A stretch of 64,000 nucleotides of DNA. Source: CAVYGM01 sp963768025 (GTDB lineage Bacteria > Bacteroidota > Bacteroidia > Cytophagales > Spirosomataceae). Position 1 is the stretch's first letter. Each line of letters opens with the position of its first letter. Position numbers and translations under genes: made by a program. Shown in pieces: positions 18,550-28,018 of this stretch. The notes under the pieces are model-generated. The model was not told where the DNA came from, made no database searches, and saw only the letters and a list, made by a program, of their open reading frames with translations. The stretch is from positions 62,001-126,000 of the forward strand of contig CAVYGM010000004.1 of the NCBI GenBank assembly GCA_963768025.1. The letters run 5' to 3'.

Positions 18550-18930
18550 ATGAAACGACTTGTGAGTGCATGGATTGTAGCGGGGGGATTGGGCATGGCC
18601 TTAAGTGCGCACGCACAAACAACCCCTGTCGCGGATACCTTGAAAAACAGCTTGCCCCAAACCAACTCAGCTGCCATGAAAGAGCACCAGGATAATACTC
18701 CCCGGAACGTCACTACCACCACCACCATGGAAAATGACTCGGTGAAAGTGACCCAAACCATTATCGAAGAAGGAACCAACCGGACGGTGATCGTGACCAA
18801 AGAAAAGATCGGGGCCACCCAAGGCGCTTCCAATCAGGTGTCGGTGCAGCAGTCGGGAAAGGGCAATAACGTGAGTATCACCCAAACGAGCGGCAACAAT
18901 ACCGTGGTTGTTAAACAGAAAAACGATTGA
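18550..18930 (+). CDS. Small secreted curlin-like protein
   Basis: The 126-residue protein has a signal peptide (MKRLVSAWIVAGGLGMALSA, cleavage before QTTPV). A Thr-rich, charged middle follows, and the C-terminus has two or three curlin-type units: NQVSVQQSGKGNNVSITQTS and GNNTVVVKQ. The position directly before another curlin-like gene (1-nt gap) and csgE suggests a minor subunit or nucleator, comparable to CsgB, but this is an inference. It starts a tight operon through csgE. Confidence 0.75.
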   Translation: MKRLVSAWIVAGGLGMALSAHAQTTPVADTLKNSLPQTNSAAMKEHQDNTPRNVTTTTTMENDSVKVTQTIIEEGTNRTVIVTKEKIGATQGASNQVSVQQSGKGNNVSITQTSGNNTVVVKQKND

Positions 18931-18931
18931 T

Positions 18932-19587
18932 ATGCATTTACATATATCTATTAGAGCACGCTTACTCATCACTACCTTTCTCTGTCTGACCGGCCTGAGC
19001 ACTCTGGCGCAGACGCCCACCCCCCTCACGCGGGAGATTGACGCCCTGACCGAGGCAGAGCTTACTTTGTTGCCAGTCAGTCGCCCAACGCCAGTCAGAT
19101 AAGTCTGGCGCAGGTAGAACAAAATGGCAACGGAAATCAGCTTACGTTCCAGATCAACGGCGCTGCCAATACCCTGATAGCGGCGCAAAGTGGGGGCGAT
19201 CGGCTGCTTTTTAGTACTAATGGCTCCAATAACCGCATTCAGGCTATGCAGGGGGGAGGAAACCTGCAACTGCATCTTAACCTTAGTGGCACCGGCAATG
19301 ACTTTTTTTTCCAGCAATCGGGAGCAGGCAATAGTCTGTTTATGGGTGTAACGGGCGACGCCAATAAGTTTACCGTGTCGCAGAACGGCGGCGATCTGGT
19401 GAACATGACGGGGATCTCGGCCTACGGAAAAACACTGGATATTGTGCAAGGTGTGGGAAGTAATTCACTGACGGGCGACATAGGCACCCTGGGCGTTAAC
19501 CTGAAAATAGAGCAACAAAACGGCATGAACCTGATCATAGACAGCAACCGCTTTGCCAGTCCTGCCTTTGTAGTAACCACTAATTGA
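18932..19587 (+). pseudogene. CsgB-like curlin-repeat protein, frameshifted early
   Basis: The first frame gives a signal peptide (MHLHISIRARLLITTFLCLT...TLAQ) and stops at about 19102. A second frame open from 19042 to 19587 continues as a curlin-repeat protein: NASQISLAQVEQNGNGNQL, NRIQAMQGGGN, NDFFFQQSGAGN and NKFTVSQNG. The switch must lie between 19042 and about 19085. The joined protein would be about 218 residues, the size expected for a minor curlin. It is placed 24 bp before csgE. If the frameshift is real, the locus lacks this nucleator candidate. Confidence 0.8.
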
Positions 19588-19610
19588 CACATCTCACACA
19601 AACTAGTACC

Positions 19611-20120
19611 ATGCGCATCCTGATTCTTTTTGTTAGCCTCACCTACCTGATCGCCACGGGCGTCCATGCCCAGGAGGTTGAAGACATCTCCGAAGAAACC
19701 GTTAGTGACGACTCAGGCATGCTGGAAGAAGGCCTAGTGACTGAGGATGCGGCCAGTTATACCCTCGTACTGGATAATACCCGCACCAAATTGGGACGGG
19801 ATTTTTACGAGTCTTTCTATCAGCAGTGGTCGGTATTGCCGGTGGTAGCCCAGGGCGATTCTACCAAGAGGGCGGACGATGCCCTGGAAAACCTCTTCAC
19901 GATCATGATTGACGAATCCCCTACGCCGGGTTTGGCTAGCCTGGTATCTATTTCAATCAATGACTTACTGGTATGGCAGCAGTTTGTCCAGCCCCGCCTT
20001 GGGAACACGGAAGCTCTGGCTGAAAACGCCGTAGGGTTAGCTCGGGAGTACGTCCTGAACTACCAGGAGATTCAGAAGCAGCTCGGGTCGGAAGATCAGG
20101 CTGGTACCGGAATTTATTAG
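19611..20120 (+). CDS. csgE: Curli assembly protein CsgE
   Basis: The 169-residue exported protein has a signal peptide (cleavage near VHAQ, residue 21), an acidic linker, and the CsgE domain from about residue 48. Characteristic stretches are TRTKLGRDFYESFYQQW, the ASLVSISINDLLVWQQFVQPR segment (two adjacent parts), and AENAVGLAREYV. CsgE is the periplasmic specificity factor that caps the CsgG pore and guides curlins into it. ATG at 19611 fits the signal peptide. The neighbours csgF and csgG follow in order. Confidence 0.94.
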   Translation: MRILILFVSLTYLIATGVHAQEVEDISEETVSDDSGMLEEGLVTEDAASYTLVLDNTRTKLGRDFYESFYQQWSVLPVVAQGDSTKRADDALENLFTIMIDESPTPGLASLVSISINDLLVWQQFVQPRLGNTEALAENAVGLAREYVLNYQEIQKQLGSEDQAGTGIY

Positions 20121-20197
20121 ATCAACTTTAAACTTTTAATCATTTGAATTCAAACACGTTAACTTAATTATTTAACAGTTCAATTTTACTCGACACA

Positions 20198-20623
20198 ATG
20201 ACAAAATCCTTACTAATCACGGGAACGCTCCTCCTGAGCAGTTGCGCGTTCTCGATGGGTCAGGCGTTGGTTTACCGACCGGTAAACCCGGCCTTTGGCG
20301 GCAACAACTTCAACTACCAGTGGATGATCGGCTCGGCCCAGGCCCAGGACAAGAGCAAAGATCCCAACGCTCCTACCGCGCAGAGCAGCCTCAACCGGCA
20401 GCAGTCCCAACTGGACAATTTCACCCAGAGCATCAACCAGCAGCTTCTAAGTCGAATTTCCCGGCAGATCATCGACCGGCAGTTTGGCGAGGAAGGGTTA
20501 CAGGAGGGCGATTTTCAATTTGGTGACTTTCAGGTAAACATCCGGAATGCCAGCGATGGGATTCAGATCCGGATCTTCGATGGGAAAGGTGGTGAAACAA
20601 CCATCACCGTACCTTATTTCTGA
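20198..20623 (+). CDS. csgF: Curli assembly protein CsgF
   Basis: The 141-residue exported protein has a signal peptide (about 1-22). The mature N-terminus LVYRPVNPAFGGNNFNYQW is the CsgF signature that inserts into the CsgG pore, followed by AQAQ and a Gln/Asn-rich helix region. The C-terminal part (about 100-141) is predicted beta-rich. CsgF couples secretion to nucleation at the cell surface. It lies 77 bp after csgE and 70 bp before csgG. Confidence 0.95.
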   Translation: MTKSLLITGTLLLSSCAFSMGQALVYRPVNPAFGGNNFNYQWMIGSAQAQDKSKDPNAPTAQSSLNRQQSQLDNFTQSINQQLLSRISRQIIDRQFGEEGLQEGDFQFGDFQVNIRNASDGIQIRIFDGKGGETTITVPYF

Positions 20624-20693
20624 AAACCTGAACCTTCTCTCCAACCCAGCCCATTAGTCCCTACGGGGGTAGTGGGTGCTATTCTCCAATTCC

Positions 20694-22127
20694 ATGAAGT
20701 ACACCTTTTTAAAACACCTGTTGTTGGGGCTCACTATGGCCTCACTGTACGGTTGCGCCCCTTATTTTATGCAACCCACCAAGCCGCGCGGTGCCCGACT
20801 GGGCGAAGAAACAAGCCTCACGGCAAGTCTGCGCAAACTGCCCGCCCCAAAGGAAAAACTGGTAGCGGCCGTTTACAAATTCCGTGATCAGACCGGCCAA
20901 TACAAACCTTCCGAAGTAGGAACTAGTTTCTCCACTGCCGTTACCCAGGGAGCTACGAACATCTTGTTGAAAGCGCTCGACGACAGCGGTTGGTTTGTGG
21001 TAATTGAACGTGAAAACGTTAGTAACCTGCTCAACGAGCGCAAGATTGTGCGATCAAGCATGGCCCAGTACCAAAACCAGTCCGAGAATCTGCCCCCATT
21101 GCTTTTCGGCGGGGTGATTCTGGAGGGCGGTATCGTGTCCTATGACGCCAACATGATCACCGGTGGAGCCGGCCTGCGCTATTTTGCTTCCGGTGGCTCT
21201 ACGCAGTACCGGCAGGATCGGGTTACCGTATACTTGCGAGCGGTGGCTACCCGCTCGGGGAAAATCCTGAAAACAGTATATACCTCCAAAACCATTCTGT
21301 CCCAGTCGGTGGATGGGGGGATATTCAGGTACGTGAGGTTTAAACGCCTACTCGAAGCCGAAACCGGTTTTACCACCACCGAGCCCGCCCAAATGGCCGT
21401 ATCGGAAGCCATCGAAAAGGCGGTGCACGCCCTGGTACTCGAAGGGGTCCGCGACAATCTGTGGACGGCCGATGATAAAAATCCCGAGCTGTTGAGCCAG
21501 GCGCTAGGCGAGTACGAAAAGGAAAAAACAGAGATGCAAGGCGTCGACGTATATGGGGTACGTAATATAGCCGAGCGCCCCGTATTGAGTGTGCAGCCCT
21601 TTGGCTCTCTGATGCGCTACCAGGGCGACTATAACTATGCCCGCATAGGCCGCGGCTACGGCCTGGCCGCCACCCTGGGCCTAACACCCAACCTGCTGGT
21701 ACAGGTGTCAGCGGGGACTGGCAATGCCCAGACGGCCAATTTTCTGGATGTCAAATTCTCCATGCTGGAAGCCCACCTGTTGTACCGGGCTCTGCCTTTT
21801 CAGAAAACCACCCCGTTTTTTTATGCTGGTGGAGGAATGATGAAACAATACGATTCCAATCCCACCGAACTATCGGGCGATCTCATGTTCAAAACGAGCG
21901 CCGGGCTTGGCGTAGAACATCTGCTGAGCCGAAACCTGGCCCTGCAACTACGGCTGGACTATAACCTTTTGGCCCGGGACAGCTCTCTGGATGGGGTTAA
22001 GGCCGGGCGCTACAACGACTACTTCCTGAGGGCAAGCGGAGGGCTGGTCTTTTACCTAGGCCGCACCCCCTCGCGCCGATCTACACCTTTGGCACCTGTC
22101 ACCACCGGGTCATCCACGGGCAACTAG
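20694..22127 (+). CDS. csgG: Curli secretion channel CsgG with an extra C-terminal barrel-like domain
   Basis: The 477-residue lipoprotein has a lipobox MASLYGC (Cys at about 21) followed by the CsgG domain (about 50-270): VAAVYKFRDQTGQYK, GWFVVIEREN, LNERKIVRSS and LLFGGVILEGGIVSYD. It forms the nonameric outer-membrane pore for curlins. Beyond residue 280 there is an extension of nearly 200 residues not found in the 277-residue E. coli protein. It has alternating hydrophobic strands (RPVLSVQPFGSLMRY..., FFYAGGGMMKQY, YFLRASGGLVFYLG), like an OmpA/OMP_b-brl-type domain. ATG at 20694 places the lipobox correctly. Confidence 0.95.
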   Translation: MKYTFLKHLLLGLTMASLYGCAPYFMQPTKPRGARLGEETSLTASLRKLPAPKEKLVAAVYKFRDQTGQYKPSEVGTSFSTAVTQGATNILLKALDDSGWFVVIERENVSNLLNERKIVRSSMAQYQNQSENLPPLLFGGVILEGGIVSYDANMITGGAGLRYFASGGSTQYRQDRVTVYLRAVATRSGKILKTVYTSKTILSQSVDGGIFRYVRFKRLLEAETGFTTTEPAQMAVSEAIEKAVHALVLEGVRDNLWTADDKNPELLSQALGEYEKEKTEMQGVDVYGVRNIAERPVLSVQPFGSLMRYQGDYNYARIGRGYGLAATLGLTPNLLVQVSAGTGNAQTANFLDVKFSMLEAHLLYRALPFQKTTPFFYAGGGMMKQYDSNPTELSGDLMFKTSAGLGVEHLLSRNLALQLRLDYNLLARDSSLDGVKAGRYNDYFLRASGGLVFYLGRTPSRRSTPLAPVTTGSSTGN

Positions 22128-22162
22128 TACACCATTTTTTATACCTTTCAATAGCAACCACC

Positions 22163-23716
22163 ATGACCAGCCATACATTCGCTTCCCGATATATAACCGC
22201 TTTATCAAAGAAATCAGGTAAACAATCGGGTATTTCCCTTATTTGGTCGCTACTCATAATCTTGATGGGTGGGCTCTGGGCTTGTACCGAAGAAGTATAC
22301 ATAGAGCCAAACCTGTACGGCAGTCTGTCCGGTAAGGTACTCTATCTGGACACCCGGCAGCCCGTAGCCAATGCGCTCATCCGGCTGAACCCCAGTGGCC
22401 GATCAGTTGACACAGACTCTAGCGGCAGTTTCAAGCTGGATAGCCTTCCAGTAGGCTCCTACACCGTACAAGCCAGCAAGCAGGGGTTCCGAAACGAGAG
22501 CAGTACCATCAACATTGAGTTTGGGAAGGTGACAGCGCTTGACCTCCTGATGACGACAGACGAACTACAAAATCGTCCCCCAAACCGACCAACGTTAGTT
22601 TTGCCGGCTACCACCGGCACCGTCGCCATCAACAATCGCTCGCTAACACTTAAATGGAAGGCTACCGACCCCAACCGCGACAGCCTAACGTACGATGTGT
22701 ACCTATTCCGTGAAGGGGAGTCGCCATTGATACCGCAGGCGTCGGGCATTAGAGCCGACTCTCTGGTGATCAATAATCTCGTTTACAATACCACTTACTA
22801 CTGGCAGGTGGTAGCCAAGGATAAGTTTTCGGCCACTTTTGGGCCAGTCTGGAATTTCCGGACGGGGGCTGTACCCGATCTTTCGTATCTTTTTGTAAGC
22901 CAGACCGAAGGGGGGCAATTGCAAATATTTGCAGCTTCCAATACCCTGGAGTCAATACAATTGACCAGGTTTGGTAGCAACTGGCGTCCAATTGCTAGCC
23001 CTAACCGTCAGGAAATAGCCTTCATTTCTAATGTTGATGGCGAAACACAGGTATACCGCATGAATCGCGACGGGAGCAACATCCGGAAAGTCACAACGGT
23101 GCCCATTGCGGGGGTGTCTTCGCTGGATTTGTCATTCAGCTGGTCACCGGATGGTACCCAGCTCCTGTATCCAAGCAACGATAAGCTTTATGCCGTAAGG
23201 ACAGACGGGCTGGGATTACGAGTGGTAGCGCAGGCACCGGCAGGCCGTTTGTTTGCTGGATGCGACTGGAACGAAGCTACGGGGCAGATAGTGGCCCGTA
23301 CCACGGGCGGCAACGTCTACAACAACCAGTTTATGCTCCTGAATGCCGCTACCGGAGCTGTTGCCCGAACAATCGTACTTCCAGCGGGCCGCTCGGGGAA
23401 TCCGGTATTTTCTATCAACGGCACCCAACTGCTATACTCACGTGACGTAGAGGCCTTCGAAAGCCCGCAGGGCCGGCAGCTGGATGCCCGGGTTTTTCTT
23501 TACACGCTGGCATCCAGCACAGAAATAAGTCTGTCGGAAAACAAGAACCCTGGCACCAATGATCTCCATCCGAGATTTGACCCTACCGGCTCACGGATCA
23601 TTTTTACCAATGCCCCCAATGACGGTTCATCGCTAGGGGATATCCTGATACGCACCCCCGATGGCCGCGAGCGTGATCCCATTTTTAGCCGGGCGATGAT
23701 GCCTTACTGGCGTTAG
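22163..23716 (+). CDS. Lipoprotein with carboxypeptidase-like, FN3 and TolB-type propeller domains
   Basis: The 517-residue protein has an N-terminal hydrophobic segment ending in a lipobox-like GGLWAC (Cys at about 41). Next comes a CarboxypepD_reg-like beta-sandwich (about 52-130: GSLSGKVLYLDTRQPVANA), then an FN3-like module (about 140-235, ending YYWQVVAKDKF), and a C-terminal TolB/WD40-like propeller (about 240-515) with repeats such as AFISNVDGETQVYRMNRDG and SWSPDGTQLLY. It is probably anchored at the outer membrane. It lies 35 bp after csgG in the same direction, so a role in fibre anchoring or assembly is plausible but unproven. Confidence 0.8.
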   Translation: MTSHTFASRYITALSKKSGKQSGISLIWSLLIILMGGLWACTEEVYIEPNLYGSLSGKVLYLDTRQPVANALIRLNPSGRSVDTDSSGSFKLDSLPVGSYTVQASKQGFRNESSTINIEFGKVTALDLLMTTDELQNRPPNRPTLVLPATTGTVAINNRSLTLKWKATDPNRDSLTYDVYLFREGESPLIPQASGIRADSLVINNLVYNTTYYWQVVAKDKFSATFGPVWNFRTGAVPDLSYLFVSQTEGGQLQIFAASNTLESIQLTRFGSNWRPIASPNRQEIAFISNVDGETQVYRMNRDGSNIRKVTTVPIAGVSSLDLSFSWSPDGTQLLYPSNDKLYAVRTDGLGLRVVAQAPAGRLFAGCDWNEATGQIVARTTGGNVYNNQFMLLNAATGAVARTIVLPAGRSGNPVFSINGTQLLYSRDVEAFESPQGRQLDARVFLYTLASSTEISLSENKNPGTNDLHPRFDPTGSRIIFTNAPNDGSSLGDILIRTPDGRERDPIFSRAMMPYWR

Positions 23717-23856
23717 ATGAATTGCTCACCCCGTCGGCAGCGACATTCCCGGCAGTCTGGAACGACGACGCCAGATTAACCTCATCGAGCCAGGTGTGGT
23801 GCCTTCCGTCGCCATTACACCGAACGAAAATATGCCCTACATACTATAACAACACT

Positions 23857-24126
23857 ATGTCTATGAGATACTTAAGAATGCTACCGATGCTACTCCTGCT
23901 GGTAACAATACCGGCCAACAGCCAGTCCCGTCAGACTACCTTCGGGGGATGCGAAATATCCGACTACGCCGTTTATTACGTCATCATCTTCAAGTTGAAG
24001 GAAATCCGCGAGAACACCCGCATCCTGAAGGTCTTTCTGGATGGGCAGGAAGTCGGGGAAGTCGAGCCGGTTTTCGCTCCCAACCATACGTACCACCTTA
24101 AAATCAAACGACGACTGGCCCTATGA
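23857..24126 (+). CDS. Small exported protein at the end of the curli operon
   Basis: The 89-residue protein has a signal peptide (MSMRYLRMLPMLLLLVTIP, cleavage near ANSQ) and a mature part of about 65 residues with one Cys (TTFGGCEISDY) and predicted beta strands (YAVYYVIIFKLKEI, ILKVFLDGQEVGEVEPVF). I do not recognise a family. Its place in the operon and its size recall the periplasmic amyloid inhibitors CsgC/CsgH of other bacteria, but no sequence motif supports that. Its stop codon overlaps the next start (ATGA). The start was chosen at the ATG preceding the signal peptide; the upstream frame has no such feature. Confidence 0.6.
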   Translation: MSMRYLRMLPMLLLLVTIPANSQSRQTTFGGCEISDYAVYYVIIFKLKEIRENTRILKVFLDGQEVGEVEPVFAPNHTYHLKIKRRLAL

Positions 24127-24281
24127 AGAAAATCCTGACATTCGCCCTGCTGCTGGGCATAACGGGCTGCGACGAAGCCCACGTCCTGAATCCACGGAAG
24201 AAAACGCTCGTCCTGGTTCAGGTCAAGGCCATCGAGCACGATGGTACCGTCACCGCCTCCCGTGTCTATCGGTTGAGATAG
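24123..24281 (+). CDS. Tiny lipoprotein, translationally coupled to the preceding gene
   Basis: The 52-residue product begins MKKILTFALLLGITGC, a clean lipoprotein signal with the acceptor Cys at residue 16, followed by a short beta-rich tail (KTLVLVQVKAIEHDG) with a basic C-terminus. Its ATG overlaps the upstream TGA by one reading step (ATGA), indicating translational coupling. No family is recognised. It is the last gene in the curli direction before the M14 peptidase gene on the other strand. Confidence 0.6.
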   Translation: MKKILTFALLLGITGCDEAHVLNPRKKTLVLVQVKAIEHDGTVTASRVYRLR

Positions 24282-24549
24282 CAAAGGGAAAGGGAGCCGC
24301 TAAGATGGCTGATATCGCGTAAGCCAGGAGGCAAAGTGTGCAGGAGAGGCCGTGTACCATGTGGTTTCACGATTAATGGCCTCTTCTGTTCCAAAAGCAA
24401 AATCATTCGAAATCAATCCAGCACCAGTATATTCGAAGGAAGCGAGCAGTCGAGTAATGATAGCCAGGTGCCTGCTTCGATCAATAAACTGATATTGATA
24501 GCTGTACGCACTATTTTATAAATAAAATTTGACTTCAATTTTTCCCTGA

Positions 24550-26281
24550 TTATTTTCCCCCCACCCGGAACACCGGGTACCGCAGGTACTCCTTTTCGCG
24601 GTGGGGCGAGTGCTCGTAGATAAAATCCAGCTGGGCGTCAGCGCTTTTGGCGAAAGCTTCGTCGGTGGCTACTTTCTCTTTCAGGGCTTTTTGCAGGTCG
24701 GGTGAGGCTTTCAGTAGCTCCGCGGCTCGGTCTTCAAACACGTAGGCCGAGTACCCTTCCTTGGCCTGCAAAATCGTATCGAAGAAATTCCATTTAAAAA
24801 ACGAATCCACGCCTTTCGGTTCCAGTGTTTCCACGATGTAGCGGTTCGTTTCCTGGTTGACGGGGATGTACCAGTCACCCTGCCGGAAGGGTACCTCTTG
24901 TACTTCTTTTCTCAGATCTACCGATGTGTGCCAGTAGTGGCCCTCGTAGGGCTGGGATGAAGTCTTCACGTTCGAAACCTGGTATACCTCCACCTCCATC
25001 ACCGTGTCGCGGGGCAGCGCGCGCATCTGTACGCGGTTCAGTTTCAATAGGTCAATCACCTGATGCCAGCCCTGCGGAATCACGTAGGCCGTGGGCTTTG
25101 TCCACCACCTCCACCGGCTCGTACTGATTGTAAAATGGGATGGTTTTGGTAAAGGGCTTGTCGCGGTTGTAGTACAGGCGCTTTTGCCCGCTCACTTCGC
25201 TGAGTGGGTACTCCGGCTCGTAGCCTTTAAATTCAATCTGGGTCGGCTTGTCGCGGTTGGCCTGCCAGGTCAGGGGAAATTGCGCCTGCGTTTTGACGGC
25301 CTCCTTCGTTTCTTTCCGCATTTGCAAAATCCGGCGGCGGTACTGCGCCAGTAGCTGGGCGGTACCTTGCAGGTAGGCGTAGGTAGCCTGTACCCGCTTG
25401 TCGTAGGGTTTGAGCATGTGGGTTTCGGTCATGACGCCGATGGTATGGAACAGCGCCGCGTAGCCCGTGGAGTAGCGGGGCCAGTCGGGAAACTGCACAA
25501 AACCCTTGTCGGGCGTCTGTCCCCAGGCATTGACATAGGGCGTGGCCTCGTAGCCCGCTTGCTTCATGTGGGTATAGAGGTAGGGCAGGAAAGTATTTCG
25601 CTGAAAATCACCCAACACACCACCCAGTTTGTTTTCCTGGGTGTAGTCCAGCGTCATGACGTACTGGTAGTCGGCGCCGTTGCTTACGTGGGTGTCCACA
25701 AAAAGATCCGGGTCCAGCTCGTGAAAAATGGCGGCAAAGCTGCGGGCGTTGCGGGTATCGGCCTTGATAAAATCGCGGTTGAGGTCGTAGTTGCGGGCAT
25801 TGCCCCGAAACCCGTACTCCTCCGGCCCGTCCTGATTGACCCGGCTGGTACGGTTGCGGTTCAGCGCCCCGCCGATGTTATAAAAAGGAATAATGGCCAG
25901 CACCACGCTATCGAGCTGCGGGAAACGCTCCGGGTGCAGGGCTACATCGCGCAGGAGCATCATGGAGGCATCCACGCCGTCGGACTCGCCGGGGTGGATG
26001 GCGTTGTTGATCAGCAGAATGGCCTTGCCCTGGGCTTTGAGTTTGGCTATGTCAAATACCCTACTGCGTGAATACAGTACCAGATGCAGGGGTTTGCCGC
26101 TATCGGTGAGCCCTTTGGCCTGCATCTGAATCTGCGGAAAATCCTTCGCCAGCCGCTGGTAGTAGGCAATGCCTTCGGCGTAGGTGGGGGTTTGGGTACC
26201 GCCACTGCTTTCGAAGCGGGTGGGGTACTGAGCGTGGGCGTTTCCTGTCAGGATTAAAAGAAAAAGAAAATATCTTAGCAT
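24550..26281 (-). pseudogene. M14-family zinc carboxypeptidase, frameshifted
   Basis: The N-terminal part (26281 to about 25096) has a signal peptide (MLRYFLFLLILTGNAHAQ) and the M14 domain: zinc ligands in NNAIHPGESDG and FVDTHVSN, the substrate Arg in NRNRTSR/NYDLNRDF, and the general-base Glu in GVMTETHML. At about 25096 the frame VVDKAHG departs from the family; one base fewer gives KPTAYVIPQGW and continues in a second frame to 24550. The joined protein would be about 576 residues. The last 112 bp of homology (24560-24671) are duplicated at 13033-13144. A single extra G explains the shift, so sequencing error cannot be ruled out. Confidence 0.85.
24560..24671. repeat. Right flanking copy of the 112-bp direct repeat
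   Basis: This segment, the 3' end of the M14 peptidase gene, is 106/112 identical and gap-free with 13033-13144 in the same orientation. The curli locus lies between the two copies. Confidence 0.85.
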
Positions 26282-26337
26282 AATAAAGTCACGATTTTGA
26301 AGCATTGAAATAACCTGAGCGTAGGTTTAGCATCCCC

Positions 26338-27889
26338 TTACTTCACCTTCTTCGCATTCAACTCATAAAACCAGAAATCATCATTCGGCACGTCGAACTC
26401 GATGCCCGTTACCTTTTGGTTGTTGTCGGTGGTGAATTGGACAGTACCGTGCGTGAACCAGGGGCGGGGCGTTTTCCACTCCATTTTGAAAGTATCATAG
26501 TGCCAGTGCGACTAGTTTGGAATTGAGCGTAGGGCTGTGTTCAAAACCAATTTCCAACGTACCATTCACCAGTTTTACCGTCATGTCGCCGTACAGGTCG
26601 GTATGGTAGGTACCCGCGTAGGCACTCAGGGGTAGGCTGGGTTTGGTACCCATTACGCGGCTGGGCTTTGCGCTCGGCGATGCGGGTATCGTCTGACGTA
26701 GCCCTGGTTGGCCCGGTCCAGGTCCTTCTGAGACCAGTCGGTTTCGGGGCGGCCCAGAAAAGCGTCGAAATATATAGTGAGCCAGCGCGTTGATGGGGGC
26801 TTTGAGGCCGTTAGTCAGGACCACTACGCCCAGCTTCTGATCGGGCAGCATGCTCACGGAAGTAATCATGCCGTCGTAGCCGCCGGTATGGGATACTTTC
26901 AGGTGGCCCTGATAGTCGCGCAGGCCCCAGCCCAGGCCGTAGCCCGCAAAGGCGGTGCCGTAGTCGTTGGGTTTGGTGCGATCCACGGCGAAGGCGTTGT
27001 GCACCGTCCAGACCATATTACGCGTACTGGCCGTCAGTAGGGTATCCTTGCCGTGAATGCCGTTATTGAGGTTAAAAATCATCCATTTGTTCAGGTCATC
27101 CACGCAGGAAAACAACCCACCTGTGGCCGCAATCTCCTCCCAGCTGGTGTAGGGGATGGGCGTATGCACACTGTTTTCGGTCAAAGCGTGAGGAGAGGCG
27201 GCATTACCCATTTTGGCCACCTGATCAATATTCACCAGGGTACGGTTCATGCCCAGCGGGTCCAGGATGCGTTCCTTTACATTCTCGTACCAGGTTTTGC
27301 CCGTGACAGTTTTGATAATTTCGCCCGCCGTAATAAACATCACGTTGGAGTACCCGTAGCCCGCCCGAAACTCGTAGCCGGGGGGTAGGTACTTCATCCG
27401 CTTGATGATCTCTTCGGAGGTCAAATCCGAATTATACCACACAATGTCGCCGCTGAACGTACCCAGCCCCACGCGGTGGCTCAGGATGTCGCGGATGGTG
27501 GCGTTCTCGCCGGCGTAGGTATCGTACAGGGCAAAGTAGGGCAGGTACTTGCGCACTTTATCGTCCCAGCTGATCTTTCCTTCCTGCACCAGCATACCCA
27601 TCACCGCCGAGGTAAAGGCCTTGGAGTTGGAAGCAATAGCGTACAGTGTTTTATCATTTACGGGCGTTGAGGTACCCTGTTTGGCTACGCCATAGCCTTT
27701 CTCAAATACTACCTTACCATCTTTCACGATACCTACCGACATGCCGGGTACGCCCCAGGTTTTCTGGGCGTTGGCAAAGTAGGTGTCGAGTTTTTTGAAG
27801 TCGACGGTGGTCTGGGCAATGGTCGGTAGGGTACCTAGTAGTACAAGGAGATAAAATAGGGTTTTGCGGAAAGTAACGTTATAATGCAT
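26338..27889 (-). pseudogene. Serine hydrolase (beta-lactamase family, DUF3471 tail) with several frameshifts
   Basis: The intact N-terminal part (27889 to about 26790) has a signal peptide (to PTIAQ) and the serine beta-lactamase/penicillin-binding fold: catalytic SNSK in ASNSKAFTS, YGYSNV for the second motif, and HTGGYDG for the third. Beyond NALAHYIF the family sequence hops between frames: FDAFLGRPETDW, then DTRIAERK, then TKPSLPLSAYAGTYH, and finally HWHYDTFKMEW to a TAA at 26338-26340. At least four indels are needed. The C-terminal piece is a DUF3471 domain. The serial damage suggests a decaying gene. An upstream ATG at 28015 is possible but gives a poor leader. Confidence 0.8.
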
Positions 27890-28018
27890 GAAGCGTAAGT
27901 GTTGATAAAGTGTAATAAAAACAGACAAGTAAAGTAAAGATGAAGGATTGGCGGGTAATAGTAAAATAAAAAAGGCACAAACGATCGTTAGGGAATAGGT
28001 ACCCTTCTGCACCATGCT

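Noticed and set aside
25367..26071. 234-codon plus-strand frame opposite the M14 peptidase
   Set aside because: It mirrors the coding strand of a recognised gene; the protein is low in complexity and matches nothing known.
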